Below, one piece after another: positions 22,791 through 32,867 of a stretch of 64,000 nt of DNA (positions are counted from its first letter, which is position 1; each line of letters begins with the position of its first letter). The position numbers were made by a program, and so were the translations under genes. A model generated the notes under the pieces. That model was not told where the DNA came from and ran no database searches. It saw only the letters and a list, made by a program, of their open reading frames with translations. This stretch comes from Maniola hyperantus (taxonomy: Eukaryota > Arthropoda > Insecta > Lepidoptera > Nymphalidae), in the NCBI RefSeq assembly GCF_902806685.2, contig NC_048560.1, positions 6,042,212-6,106,211 on the forward strand, in the 5' to 3' direction.

Positions 22791-23400
22791 GCGTGTCACT
22801 GGTCTCTCGCTCGTAGACGAAATAGTACAAACCTGTTTGGTATTTCTTGTGGAAAACGTTGATCCAAAACCGAATATCGACTTAGAAATTCAATTAAATA
22901 TTACATTTCATGATACATAGTTGGTTATTTGTTATAGATTTAAACTTTTTCTTTAATAAATAAATCTATTATTCGTAATGATTAACTACTTTAGTTTTTA
23001 AAACAAACGCAACACAATCAAGCAATGATAACGAAATAATTTCACCGAGCTTTGAGGCCATTGTTCATAATCCAATCGATCTGAAACCAACTTTATATTC
23101 TGAGCAATAACGTCTCAAATCCCTTGTCTAAATGTCTATATATGTTTGTATACGCAGGATTACAATGTTACTATTAATCTAAAATCGACTTAAATAACTA
23201 TGCATTTAAGTCACAAATAATTTGTGACAAATCATCAGTGCTAAAGTAAATGTTTAAATTTAAAAAAATTACTTTATAGCTTCTTCCATAAAGTCTTGAA
23301 TCGCTAATAAAGATTATAAGCAAGTTGTATGCAAGCAATAGGTTGACGTCAGTCTGAAATCGATCTTTTGTTAGATACAATTAAGGTTTGAAATTGCTTA
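22791..23400. other. Unassigned AT-rich sequence
   Basis: No gene or known repeat recognised. Confidence 0.4.
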
Positions 23401-23439
23401 TGTTGTAACTAGTAGCGCTAAAACGTGCCAGCGCGACGA

Positions 23440-23580
23440 GGTCACAGTATCGGGGTTAGTGGGACAGCGAAGTGGGTCCGCGGATCCAACCGGTCGGTCA
23501 GCCCTGAACTTGTATCGGGATTCGCACTATACGACCCTGTGGTTATGTCATTTTAACGCCACGTGACGTGGCGTTCCATA
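23440..23580 (+). repeat. Repeat E, copy 1
   Basis: GGTCACAGTATCGGGGTTAG to TGACGTGGCGTTCCAT. A second copy lies about 1.1 kb away in the same orientation. Confidence 0.7.
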
Positions 23581-23585
23581 TTAAA

Positions 23586-24013
23586 AAAAACCGGCCAAGT
23601 GCGAGTCAGGCTCGCGCAATGAGGGTTCCGTACTACAGTCGTATTTTTTCGACATTTTGCACGATAATTCAAAAACTATGATGCATAAAAATAAACAAAA
23701 ATCTGTTTTAGAATGTACAGGTGAAGACCTTTCATAATATGATACCCCACTTGATATAGTCACTCACTTCGAAAGTTAAAAATACTAATTATTAGTTCAT
23801 GACAACAATTTAATTTCTTTGTGTGATCTAACCCTAAATTCAGGGTTTTCAGATTTTTCCCCAAATGTCAGCTAAAAGATCTACCTACCTGCCAAATTTC
23901 ATGATTCTAGGTCAACGGGAAGTACCCTGTCGGTTTCTTGACAGACAGACAGACAGACAACAAAGTGATCCTATAAGGGTTCCGTTTTTCCTTTTAAGGT
24001 ACGGAACCCTAAA
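23586..24013 (-). repeat. (GTCT)n-carrying MITE, full length
   Basis: AAAACCGGCCAAGTGCGAGT to AAGGTACGGAACCCTAAAAT, with GACAGACAGACAGACA. Confidence 0.8.
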
Positions 24014-24099
24014 ATAACACATGTTTCGGGAATGCCTACTTATTTTTTTTTCATTGGAAGTCTTTTGAACCTTGTAAATTTTTAGCAATGCGATGCGCT

Positions 24100-24172
24100 T
24101 TTAGGGTTTCGTACTTCAAAAGGAAAAAAGGAACCCTTATAGGATCACTTTGTTGTCTGTCTGCCTGTCTGT
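24100..24172 (+). repeat. (GTCT)n MITE fragment
   Basis: TTTTAGGGTTTCGTACTTCA to GTCTGTCTGCCTGTCTGTC. Confidence 0.65.
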
Positions 24173-24546
24173 CTATCCTATTTAATTTATGCCAGCACTT
24201 AGAAACTTTAAGGCAATGAAATTTATGATTTTATTTGATTTGAGTCCCTACAACGCATTGAAGCTGGCACTCACTCCTGTTCCAGGCAAACCGTAGGAAC
24301 GTAAAGCCCTCAGGGTTGCTCTCTCAGGGCTCTCCTCTTACTATATTTTATAATTTTTATAGTGTTTTACCTACACTTCAAAGAAATTTATAAATAATTT
24401 TAAATACATATCAAAAATCTCCTCCTACTACAGGTATAGCGGTATTTTGCAATCATTGCAACTACGTACGCGTAAATAATGTAAAACATAGTAGATTACA
24501 TTCTAAATAACATGGAAAAAATGGTTTTTAGAAGTCATTCAATAAG

Positions 24547-24685
24547 GTCAGAGTATCGGGGTCAGTAGGACGCCGAAGTAGGCCAGTGGGTCCAACCGGT
24601 CGGTCAACCCTGAACTTGTATCGGGATTCGCACTGTACGACCCTGAGGTTATGTCATTTTAACGCCGCGTGGCGTTTTCCATGTT
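24547..24685 (+). repeat. Repeat E, copy 2
   Basis: AGGTCAGAGTATCGGGGTCA to AACGCCGCGTGGCGTTTTCC. Homologous to 23440-23580. Confidence 0.7.
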
Positions 24686-24970
24686 TGAAATTATTATTTT
24701 TGTCTTTTTCAGAAGGCGTATTTTTTCTTTTTTAATTTTGCACTGCATTCTCGGCTCTGGACTCTATAAGCTCTAGCCTTTTTGCGCCTTTTGAATTTAT
24801 TAAGAAAAAGAACAACATATTTTATTAGTTAGGTATAGGTACAATTTGGAATCTATAAGGCAATTTTATTACGTAGCCTAGGTATACATAGGTTACCTAA
24901 GCACGTGTAAGAAAAATATAAATAAATTACAATCTACATTTCTAATATTATTATACGGTAGAATTACAAT
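24686..24970. other. Unassigned AT-rich sequence
   Basis: No feature seen. Confidence 0.35.
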
Positions 24971-25237
24971 CGCCATTGCATAACCACCGAATTAATTCAC
25001 TATTGTGTCGATTGCACAATCGATGTATTGCGATACATCGATTCGTTTATGGTACGGCTCCACTATCGGGATTGCAAATGGTTCGTGATATCGAGAACTC
25101 TTCGTTTTACCGGGATATATCATACACCATAGGGAAAACTATTCGCTGTCACAGAATGTCGCATCTGCCGGTCGGCTGATTTGCTAAACTTATTTAATAA
25201 AAATTCACCAAACACAAAACATGCACTTATCCTGAAC

Positions 25238-25428
25238 TAGCTGATGCCCGCGACTTCGTCCGCGTGGATTTACGTTTTTCAAAATCCCGCGGGAACTCTT
25301 TGATTTTCCGGGATAAAAAGTAGCCTATGTGTTAATCCAGGGTATAATCTATCTTCATTCCAAATTTCAGCCAAATCCGTCCAGTAGTTTTTGCGTGAAG
25401 GAGTAACAAACATACACACACACACACA

Positions 25429-25474
<46 letters not shown>

Positions 25475-25500
25475 TACACAAACTTTCGCCTTTATAATAT
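25238..25500 (-). mobile_element. Helitron-like element type A with (AC)n
   Basis: ACTAGCTGATGCCCGCGACT to AACTTTCGCCTTTATAATAT. A (CA)n run near one end replaces the usual (GACA)n and creates spurious Val-Cys ORFs. Confidence 0.75.
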
Positions 25501-25509
25501 TAGTCGGGA

Positions 25510-25735
25510 CTAGATGATGCCCGCGACTTCGTCCGCGTGAATTTAGGTTTTTTGAAAATCCCGTGGGAACTCTTTGATTTGCCGGGATAAAAAGTAGCCT
25601 ATGTCCTTCCCCGGGAAGTACGCTAACTCTGTACCAAATTTCATCAAAATCAGTTTAACTGTTGGGCCGTGAAAAGCTAGCAGACAGACGAACAGACACT
25701 TTCGCATTTATAATATTAGTATGGATAGTGTGACC
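25510..25735 (-). mobile_element. Helitron-like element, type A
   Basis: ACTAGATGATGCCCGCGACT to TTTATAATATTAGTATGGAT. Head-to-tail with the preceding copy. Confidence 0.75.
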
Positions 25736-26094
25736 AGTTAATTTGCCAAATGCCAAACTATCGTATGCCCGAACTCGAATCATTTGCCGAATCCTTACCG
25801 ATAGTGGAACCGTACCGTTATCGATAGTTCGATACCAGTCGATTGCCAACTATAGTATCTAAATGCGGTCTTGTCACGCTTTTTATCAAAATGTCATTAG
25901 TCGAGTTTGATTGACCGAAGGAAAAGGTCAGAGACGCATTGACGATAGTTTTCCCTCCCCTAGCACAAAGTAAAATCCTAATTCTAATATTCTAAAACCT
26001 ACCTTGAAAGCTTTTCGTACCTCATCAGGGTCTTGATCGGAGGATTCGCCACATATCATATTCTAGCAACGATCAACCGATAGACGTCCACGTA

Positions 26095-26632
26095 AAACGA
26101 AAACCATGTCTAATGCTTATGTACGGCCCCATCCAGTAATCGTTGAGAGCTCTGCACTAGAAATTGTAGACGAGTAAATATACCTAGGACACATTCCAGT
26201 TGGGCAGGTCCAATTTCGAGAAAGAGGCCAGCCGCCGAATCCAACTCGGTTGGCGTTCAGGAAGCTTCGAGATGTCTTCTTGTCCAAAATTCCTCAGTGC
26301 TTGAAGACCAAAGTCTTGGAACAGTGCGTGTTGCCAGTGATGACATGGATCCGAGATATGGTCGCTAACCATGGGCCTCATAAGAAAGCTCAGAGTCACT
26401 CAGCGATGGAGAGAGCTATGCTTGGAGTTTCGTAGGAGAACTAGAGTAACCGACATAGCTCAACGGGTTGCGAAGCTGAAGTGGCCAAGGACAAAGTTTA
26501 CTTATTTCGTAAAACCGATAGACGTTGGGTCTCACGAAAGGTGCTGGAACGGCGACCTCGCACCGGGAAGCGTAGCGTTGGAAGACCGCCCACTAGGTGG
26601 ACGGACGACATCAAACGAGCCGCAAAGACCCC
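26095..26632 (+). pseudogene. RTE-like LINE, reverse transcriptase 3' part, broken
   Basis: Pieces in shifting frames: ALEIVDE stop IYLGHIP, LRDVFLSKIPQCLKTKV, EQCVLPVMT, RTRVTDIAQRVAKLKW and KRSVGRPPTRWTDDIKR. Stops and frameshifts show it is dead. Confidence 0.85.
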
Positions 26633-26635
26633 CCA

Positions 26636-26795
26636 CCCGTCCCTCCCTGGCGCAGTGGTAAGCGCTGTGGTCTTGTTAGTGGGAGGTCCCGGGTTCCATT
26701 CCCGGCAGATTTGAATTTTATAATTTCTAAATGTCTGGTCTGGTCTGGTGGGAGGCTTCGGCCGTGGCTAGTTACGACCGATTCACCCAATACGA
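26636..26795 (+). mobile_element. tRNA-derived SINE, head and first body part
   Basis: CCCTGGCGCAGTGGTAAGCG (box A-like) and GGTCCCGGGTTCCATTCCCG (box B), then GGAGGCTTCGGCCGTGGCTA. Inserted directly against the LINE fragment. Confidence 0.8.
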
Positions 26796-27059
26796 TTGTA
26801 AAGGTAAAAGTGTACCTACTATAATTCCATGGCAATTTGCCAACCGCTTGTTATTGGTCACGCGACGGACGCCGGTGCCGCGCCGGGCACGTGACGCCGA
26901 CACGTTGACTTTAACTTCCATGGGAAACATTAGAAAAAGAGTCAGTCTAAAAGTCTAAAGAATCCTACAATACTGCGAAAATGTCACTTGTTAGGGTTCC
27001 GTGCCCGGTGCTAACGGACAACTAACCGGGTCACAAGTATAATTAGGTACAGTACGCGG

Positions 27060-27195
27060 CAGGAAGTAATGTACATCGGCCTTAAGAATGACATTTCGGC
27101 TTTGTAGAGCGTTGTCGCTGTCACTCATACCTATATGACGTTATGTCGGTCTCAACGACAGAGACAACGTTCTAAAGGTCGATGTATATTACTTT
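27060..27195. repeat. Foldback MITE, family F
   Basis: GTAATGTACATCGGCCTTAA at the left and AAAGGTCGATGTATATTAC at the right are inverted, around TGTCACTCATACCTAT. Second copy at 45868-46000. Confidence 0.7.
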
Positions 27196-27214
27196 CGGCC
27201 ACGTACTGTACCTA

Positions 27215-27530
27215 CGTCATCATCATCATCATGATCAAGCTCACCGGCTCACTAAAGAGCGCGGGTCTCCTCTCAGAGTGAGAAGGGTTTTGGCCATAGT
27301 CTACCACGCTGGCCATGTGCGGATTGGTAGACTTTACACACCTTTGAGAACATTATGGAGAACTCTCAGGCATGCAAGTTTCCTCACGATGTTTTCCTTC
27401 ACCGTTAAAGCAAGTGATATTTAATTAATTAAAACGAACATAATTCCGAAAAGTTAGAGGTGCGTGCCCGGGATCGAACCCCCGACCTCCGATTAGAAGG
27501 CGGACGTCCTAACCACTAGGCTATCACTGC
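27215..27530 (-). mobile_element. tRNA-derived SINE (Metulj/HaSE-like), full length with TSD
   Basis: Flanked by ACTGTACCTA (27205-27214 and 27531-27540). Minus-strand head has GGATCGAACCCCCGACC and AACCACTAGGCTATCAC complements of boxes B and A. The tail starts at the CAT repeats. Confidence 0.9.
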
Positions 27531-27792
27531 ACTGTACCTAAGTATTAGGCGAAAAATACTGTTTGTTTACTCTACGGCAAAACAATCTCGTCTACGTATA
27601 GTCCGCGACAGTTCGAGATAGTTAGCTTTTTCTTTTATATACAGGTATAGATTAAGCTTGTGCCTCCTTGTATATGATGGACTTCCGCAAAGCACCGCCT
27701 ACTTCTATCCAAAATACTTCGTCAACAGTCCTTGGCCGGAGTGAAACAAACCCTGCCAATCACTTCTTCTCCACTAACCAGGTCAAGGAACG

Positions 27793-28195
27793 GTGTATAA
27801 GTATATACGTATTAGGCGAAACGATAGCTTATTATTACAATACTGTTTAGGTAGGCACCGCTTTGCTAATTTGCTTTGCTTACCTTTGCACAAGTTTAAA
27901 AAATCTATTAAAAATATGCTCCTGAAAAAAGCATATTACACAATTGAAGATTATCTAAATGATAAAAGAGCGTGGATTTGACCTGCAGCTCGTTTCGGCA
28001 ACGCACAAGACTGCAAATACTATTTTATACATGGCATAATCTTGTACCTATATCAAATATTTGAAAAGAGCAACCGCCGAGTTTCTTGCTGGTTCTTCTC
28101 GGTAGGAAAGGCATTCCGAACCAGTGGTAGATGCATCCGACTATTCGTAAGTACTTGTAAAAGTTTATTCGAATAAAAAAATTTTTATTTTATTT
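27793..28195 (+). pseudogene. Jockey-like LINE: last codons of ORF2 plus 3' UTR
   Basis: Ends LHKFKKSIKNMLLKKAYYTI then EDYLNDKRAWI and TGA at 27979-27981. This is the C-terminal end typical of this LINE's polyprotein. The 3' UTR carries CTTGCTGGTTCTTCTCGGTA and ends with AATAAAAAAATT. 5' truncated. Confidence 0.75.
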
Positions 28196-28264
28196 TATTT
28201 TTATTTTAATAGCCACGGCGATTCTGACTCGATTTGTGACCGTTCTTTTGTATACGTGACTTGT

Positions 28265-28620
28265 CGATTACCGCGACTTCATCCCTGTGGATTTAGGTCT
28301 TTATAAATTCCGTGGGTACTACGATTTTCTGGTATGAAAAGTATCNNNNNNNNNNNNNNNNNNNNNNNNNNNNNNNNNNNNNNNNNNNNNNNNNNNNNNN
28401 NNNNNNNNNNNNNNNNNNNNNNNNNNNNNNNNNNNNNNNNNNNNNNNNNNNNNNNNNNNNNNNNNNNNNNNNNNNNNNNNNNNNNNNNNNNNNNNNNNNN
28501 NNNNNNNNNNNNNNNNNNNNNNNNNNNNNNNNNNNNNNNNNNNNNTGAAAAGTATCCTATGTCACTCTCTAGGTCTTTCCGTCGATCCGTTGTGGCGTGA
28601 AGACAAACCAACCAACGATT
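28265..28620 (-). mobile_element. Helitron-like element type A split by an assembly gap
   Basis: CCGCGACTTCATCCCTGTGG on the left, TGTCACTCTCTAGGTCTTTC on the right. The expected element is only about 200 bp, so true missing sequence is probably small. Confidence 0.6.
28346..28545. other. Assembly gap of 200 N
   Basis: TGAAAAGTATC occurs immediately before and immediately after the N run. Confidence 0.98.
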
Positions 28621-28680
28621 AGTATGGTGCATAAAGGACTCGCAATATTTGCTCTATGTGTCAAAAGTACGATTTTAGTC

Positions 28681-28725
28681 CGTAATCTTAGTCATTTAAC
28701 ATGGCTAATATCCTTTAAAAAAAAT
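28681..28725 (+). mobile_element. tRNA(Phe)-like SINE tail fragment
   Basis: TCATTTAACATGGCTAATAT CCTTTAAAAAAAA, matching the tails at 19198 and 41009. Confidence 0.6.
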
Positions 28726-28944
28726 ATCTAAGGGAAAACCTACGTAGTAGTACATCCAAATTCTTTGGGGAAAACTGTAGTTTTGACATATTATGTCAAC
28801 ACAGAGCAATTTTTTTTCTAGCGCTTAGCTGCAATTAAACCTGCTGGCAAGTGATGAAAAATGGCGAGCGAATGAGAATTTTGAAAAATAATCACGCTAC
28901 CTGAAGCTTAAAGAGGCGGTTTTAGAAAAATAAGCTTATTATTA

Positions 28945-29051
28945 CCCCTTCCAGGTTAGCCCACTATCATCTTAGACTGCATCATGATTTACCATCAGGT
29001 GAGATTGCAGTCAAGGGCTAACTTGTATCTGAATTAAAAAAAAAAAAAAGC
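28945..29051 (+). mobile_element. tRNA-derived SINE tail
   Basis: ACCCCTTCCAGGTTAGCCCA to CTTGTATCTGAATTAAAAAA, matching 3470-3552. Confidence 0.7.
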
Positions 29052-29127
29052 TTTTCGAATGATAATCGCCAAACTTCGTTTCAAAGAAGGCACGCGATGA
29101 TGATGATGATGATAAAAGTTTTCCGTA

Positions 29128-29260
29128 ACTATAGTCGACGCATTTTAAACTGAGTCATCGAGTTATCTGTCTGTTTCGCTCGCACTTTTAGGTCGTAGGT
29201 AAGTGCGAGCGAAACAGACAGATAAGTCGACGACTCAGTTTAAAATGCGTCGACTATAGT
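29128..29260. repeat. Long near-perfect palindrome (MITE-like)
   Basis: ACTATAGTCGACGCATTTTA...AACTGAGTC facing GACTCAGTTTAAAATGCGTC...ACTATAGT, then inner arms TTATCTGTCTGTTTCGCTCG / CGAGCGAAACAGACAGATAA. Only a six-base mismatched bubble and a short TTAGGTCGTAGGT loop. No ORF. Confidence 0.85.
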
Positions 29261-29734
29261 AGCCATCTACGGAACCTTACTTTAAGTGTTTTTTGACCGC
29301 TGACACGCACTTGACCAGTTTTTTAAATATCATTGAAACCTTACAACGCAATTTTGTAATATTCCGTCCCAAGGTTACGCTCGTCTAACAATAACTGGCT
29401 TTTCACAAATTTGCCGGCGAAACGAAGATAATGACGAGATATTTCAAATTCTCAAGGCAAGGTATAACGCCACGAGAATCAAATAAATGAATTGCAATGT
29501 TTCTACGTTGAACCTTGCAGTTTTCAAATTACTATTCAAATGACTGCAAAACTCATGGATATTGGAATTTTACCTTATTAGTTACTTTTGAAAGAATTCC
29601 GAAGAACTTCAATCAAAAAGTGTACAAACAATAGTAGGTACCTACTTCAAATAAATTTATTTGACTTTGACTACCTATTTGGATTTCGAAATTTTAATTG
29701 AACGTGCTCAGCAGACAATGGAGAGAACAGAATA

Positions 29735-30007
29735 GAATAGAATATTTTTTATTCAAGTAGACTTTTTACAAGCGCTTTCGAATAGTCGGGTAGTTTTAAT
29801 TTACCACTGGTTCGGAATGCCGTTCCTACCGAGAAGAACTAGCAAGAAACTCGGCGGTTGCTCTTTTTAATTTTACAATTTACAATGTTATTATACCATA
29901 CTATACAAGCCATTGCAGCCCCGTGCATTGCTGGAGCGAGTCAAATCCAAGCTTTTTAGGGTTCCGTACCTCAAAAGGAAAAACGGAACCCTTATAGGAT
30001 CACTTTG

Positions 30008-30047
<40 letters not shown>

Positions 30048-30500
30048 CTGTCAAGAAACCTACAGGGTACTTCCCGTTGACCTAGAATCTTGAAATTTGG
30101 CAGGTAGGTAGATCTTATAGCTGATATGGGGGGAAAAATCTGAAAACCGTGAATTTAGGGTTAGATCACACAAAAAAAATTAATTGCGGTCATGAACTAA
30201 TAATTAGTATTTTCAACTTTCGAAGTGAGTGACTATATCAAGTGGGGTATCATATGAAAGGTCTTCACCTGTGCATTCTAAAACAGATTTTTATTTATTT
30301 TTATGCATCATAGTTTTTGAATTATCGTGCAAAATGGCGAAAAAATACGACTGTAGTACGGAACCCTCATTGCGCGAGCCTGACTCGCACTTGGCCGGTT
30401 TTTTTATCATTTACATAGTCTTCGACTGTATAATATGCTTTTTTTGTGAGCATACTTTTAACACATCTTTTATACTTGTGTAAAGGAAAGTCTAAAATTG
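29735..30500 (-). mobile_element. Jockey-like LINE 3' end, interrupted by a (GTCT)n MITE
   Basis: Minus strand: KSMLTKKAYYTVEDYVNDKK from about 30460 down to 30405, then a MITE, then AWI, stop and 3' UTR to an AATAGAATAGAATA tail at 29735. The uninterrupted equivalent is at 46478-46810. Confidence 0.85.
29955..30404 (+). repeat. (GTCT)n-carrying MITE, full length, inserted in a LINE
   Basis: TTTTTAGGGTTCCGTACCTC to GCACTTGGCCGGTTTTTTTA with GTCTGTCTGTCTGTCTGTC. Boundaries are fixed by the empty site in the LINE at 46710. Confidence 0.88.
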
Positions 30501-30623
30501 TATGTAGACGTTGTTATTGTTGTAAATAGAGAGGAATGGAGAGCTCGATTGCGGTAAAATGACAGCGCGGCTAGTGTGACGATCGCAATAATCTCTGATT
30601 TGCTTGATTGACGATTCTCCCAA

Positions 30624-30930
30624 CACTGCGTCTTCCGGTGCGAGGTCGCCATTCCAGCAACTTGGGACCCCAACGTCTATCGGTTTTACGAACTATGTGC
30701 CCTGCTTATTGCCACTTCAGCTTCGAAATCCGTTGAGCTATGTCGGTTACTCTAGTTCTCCTACGGATCTCCTCATATCTGATTTGATCATGTAGAGGAA
30801 CTCCAAGCGTAGTTCTCTCCATCGCCCGCTGAGTGAATCTGAGGTTTCTTATGAGGCCCATAGTTAGCGACCATGTCGTGTTACCGTGTCAGATTCTGAA
30901 TAGATTACGTGAAAAATTACACTCAATCAC
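30624..30930 (-). pseudogene. RTE-like LINE reverse transcriptase fragment
   Basis: Minus-strand matches to LRFTQRAMERTTLGVP, RRRTRVTDIAQ and LKWQ..AGHIVRKTDRRW in broken frames. Confidence 0.8.
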
Positions 30931-30978
30931 TTGTATGCATTGCATATGCATTGTACCACGTCCTCGTTGTCCTCGGAA

Positions 30979-31170
30979 TCAATGGAAACCTCGGGAATAA
31001 CCTCGGCTTTGGTTATTACGGTACCCACTTGTAACAGCTGGTCTTCCATGGTAATTAAAACCATTATTGCTACGGTAATTACTATGAAACTGATCTTTAT
31101 TATTGTAGCTGTTATGTCCTCTGAAGCCACGGAAGTAACTTCTGCCCAGGGGCTTACCTCTAACATACTT
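30979..31170 (-). pseudogene. RG/YN-rich open segment, unrecognised
   Basis: On the minus strand an open frame of 63 codons reads KYVRGKPLGRSYFRGFRGHN, then YNNKDQFHSNYRSNNGF and RNNQSRGYSRGFH before TGA; after the stop the same frame continues FRGQRGRG. The composition resembles an RGG-type RNA-binding tail. No start codon. It lies between two copies of the same LINE piece. It may be a captured exon or processed fragment; source unknown. Confidence 0.4.
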
Positions 31171-31204
31171 TTAAACAGATCCTGGCAGGGTCGCGATGTG
31201 GTGA

Positions 31205-31330
31205 GCGTGGTAGCTCTCCATCGCCCGCTGAGTGAATCTGAGGTTTCTTATGAGGCCCATAGTTAGCGAACATGTCTTGTTACCGTGTCAGATTCTCAAT
31301 AGATTACGTGAAAAATTACACTCAATCATT
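31205..31330 (-). repeat. Second copy of LINE fragment 30805-30930
   Basis: CCATCGCCCGCTGAGTGAAT to AAAAATTACACTCAATCA is repeated almost exactly from about 30821 to 30930, in direct orientation. Confidence 0.85.
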
Positions 31331-31607
31331 TAAAAAATCTGATCGGTTTACTGAATACCTCATCTCCTCTCCGCTCCGCTTAGGTGGAAACCGGGCCTAA
31401 GATTCGTGTACTGAATGACTCGTAGCCCCGTTGCCTACTTATGTGATCTAATTCCCTAATGATACAATAGATAGGTATTCAATTGGGCAAGCGCCTCAAA
31501 TGGGGCGTCTTATTCGGAGCGCACACAAACCTACATACAAGTGGGTTAACTGTTTTAATTATACCTCTTTTGATAATATTTGTATGTATAAAAATATCGT
31601 CTTTTAT

Positions 31608-31768
31608 ATAAAAATCGGTCAAGTGCGAGTTGGACTCACACACGAAGTAATGAACCATTGTAAAAGGAATAACACTTTTTTCTTTATTAGGGTTCCGTAC
31701 CTCAAAAGGAAAAACGGAACCCTTATAGGATCACTTGGTTGTCTGTCTGTCGGTCTGTCAAGAAACCT
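31608..31768 (+). repeat. (GTCT)n MITE fragment
   Basis: AAAATCGGTCAAGTGCGAGT, then AGGGTTCCGTACCTCAAAAG and TGTCTGTCTGTCGGTCTGTC. Confidence 0.65.
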
Positions 31769-31784
31769 AACCTATTGCGCTGGA

Positions 31785-31925
31785 ACCATGTCTCATTAAC
31801 ATCGAAATGACGTCATTTTGACGTCAGCCGAAATAAAGATACACCATCAGCTCGAAACTTCAGTCTAGTGCTGACGTCACTAAAATGGCGGTTACGCGCA
31901 TTAGCAATTTGCGGGACTTAAAGTA
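31785..31925. repeat. MITE, family G
   Basis: CATGTCTCATTAACATCG to TTAGCAATTTGCGGGACTTA. A second copy with both inverted ends (AAGTCCCGCAAATTGC) is at 45034-45168. Confidence 0.7.
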
Positions 31926-32174
31926 ATGTGTACGTATTTTACGCTACACGATCAACATAGCCTTTGTTAACACTTGATTATGCAACCTTGCGTAAGATTA
32001 TTGTGATAAAAAAATTCGTGAAAACTTCAATGTCAAACCAATTGCGATATGCGAATCGCGTCAATCTTCCGTTGCGATTTTCCCATCCATATTTTTTTAT
32101 CTGCAAAATTTTTATGTAAATTTTGTTTTTAAATACCTACTTGCCACGTTTTTAAAACGAACTAAAAATCACTA
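31926..32174. other. Unassigned
   Basis: No feature recognised. Confidence 0.35.
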
Positions 32175-32391
32175 TCCATATTATAAATATTAAAGTGTGT
32201 ATTAGTTGGTTTGTTCATTTGTCCTTCAATCACGTCGCAACGGAGCAACGGATTGACGTGATTTTTTGCATGGTATTGTTAGAGAACTGGAGAGTGACAT
32301 ATGCTACTTTTTATCCCGGAAAATCAAGGAGTTACCACGGGATTTTTAAAAACGTAAATCCACGTTACGAAGTCGCGGGCATCAGCTAGTT
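32175..32391 (+). mobile_element. Helitron-like element, type A
   Basis: TATTATAAATATTAAAGTGT to AAGTCGCGGGCATCAGCTAG then T. Confidence 0.7.
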
Positions 32392-32764
32392 ATAAAATTA
32401 TTTTATTTTATTTTATTTTTATTTTTATATAAAGGCACACAAAACAGGTTTCAGCTATAAATGGTCCAAATAAAAATAAAAACAATCGATTAAGATCTAA
32501 GCGGTAACCCTTTATATGTGTACACAACAATGCTTAAATAAATATATGCACTAACTAACTTATAAGATACAATATTACAGAATTATAGGAGAATACCTTG
32601 TAAATTTTGAATTGTAACGTGGATCGACGGGACTTTTTGCATGGGTGTAGTGAAAGACCTGACCTGACATTAGCCACCTTTATCCCGGAAAATCAAAGAG
32701 TTCCCACGGGATTTATAAAAACCTATATACACGCGGACGAAGTTCTAGGCATCAGCTAGTGTTA
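32392..32764 (+). mobile_element. Unassigned stretch ending in a truncated Helitron-like copy
   Basis: From about 32620: GATCGACGGGACTTTTTGCA to GCATCAGCTAGTG. The preceding 230 bases show only AT-rich sequence. Confidence 0.55.
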
Positions 32765-32867
32765 GATTATATAGATAGGAATAAACCTATAGTAAATTGA
32801 AATGGTACACAGTTTCAGGGGACTCCCCCAAATACCTCCGATGCAATGCAAGATATGATGGCCTAAG

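Larger units (their letters stand above)
24976..25870. repeat. Possible disrupted inverted-repeat element
   Basis: GGTACGGCTCCACTATCGG (about 25053) faces CCGATAGTGGAACCGTACC (about 25799). Between them sit two complete Helitron-like copies. Similarity of the outer arms is moderate. Confidence 0.4.

Noticed and set aside
25279..25479. Val-Cys repeat ORF
   Set aside because: It is the translation of a (CA)n microsatellite in a Helitron-like copy.
27460..27530. tRNA genes at SINE heads (also at 9123, 22560, 49210, 63000)
   Set aside because: The same head is joined to the same SINE body each time, and several copies carry TSDs around the whole unit.
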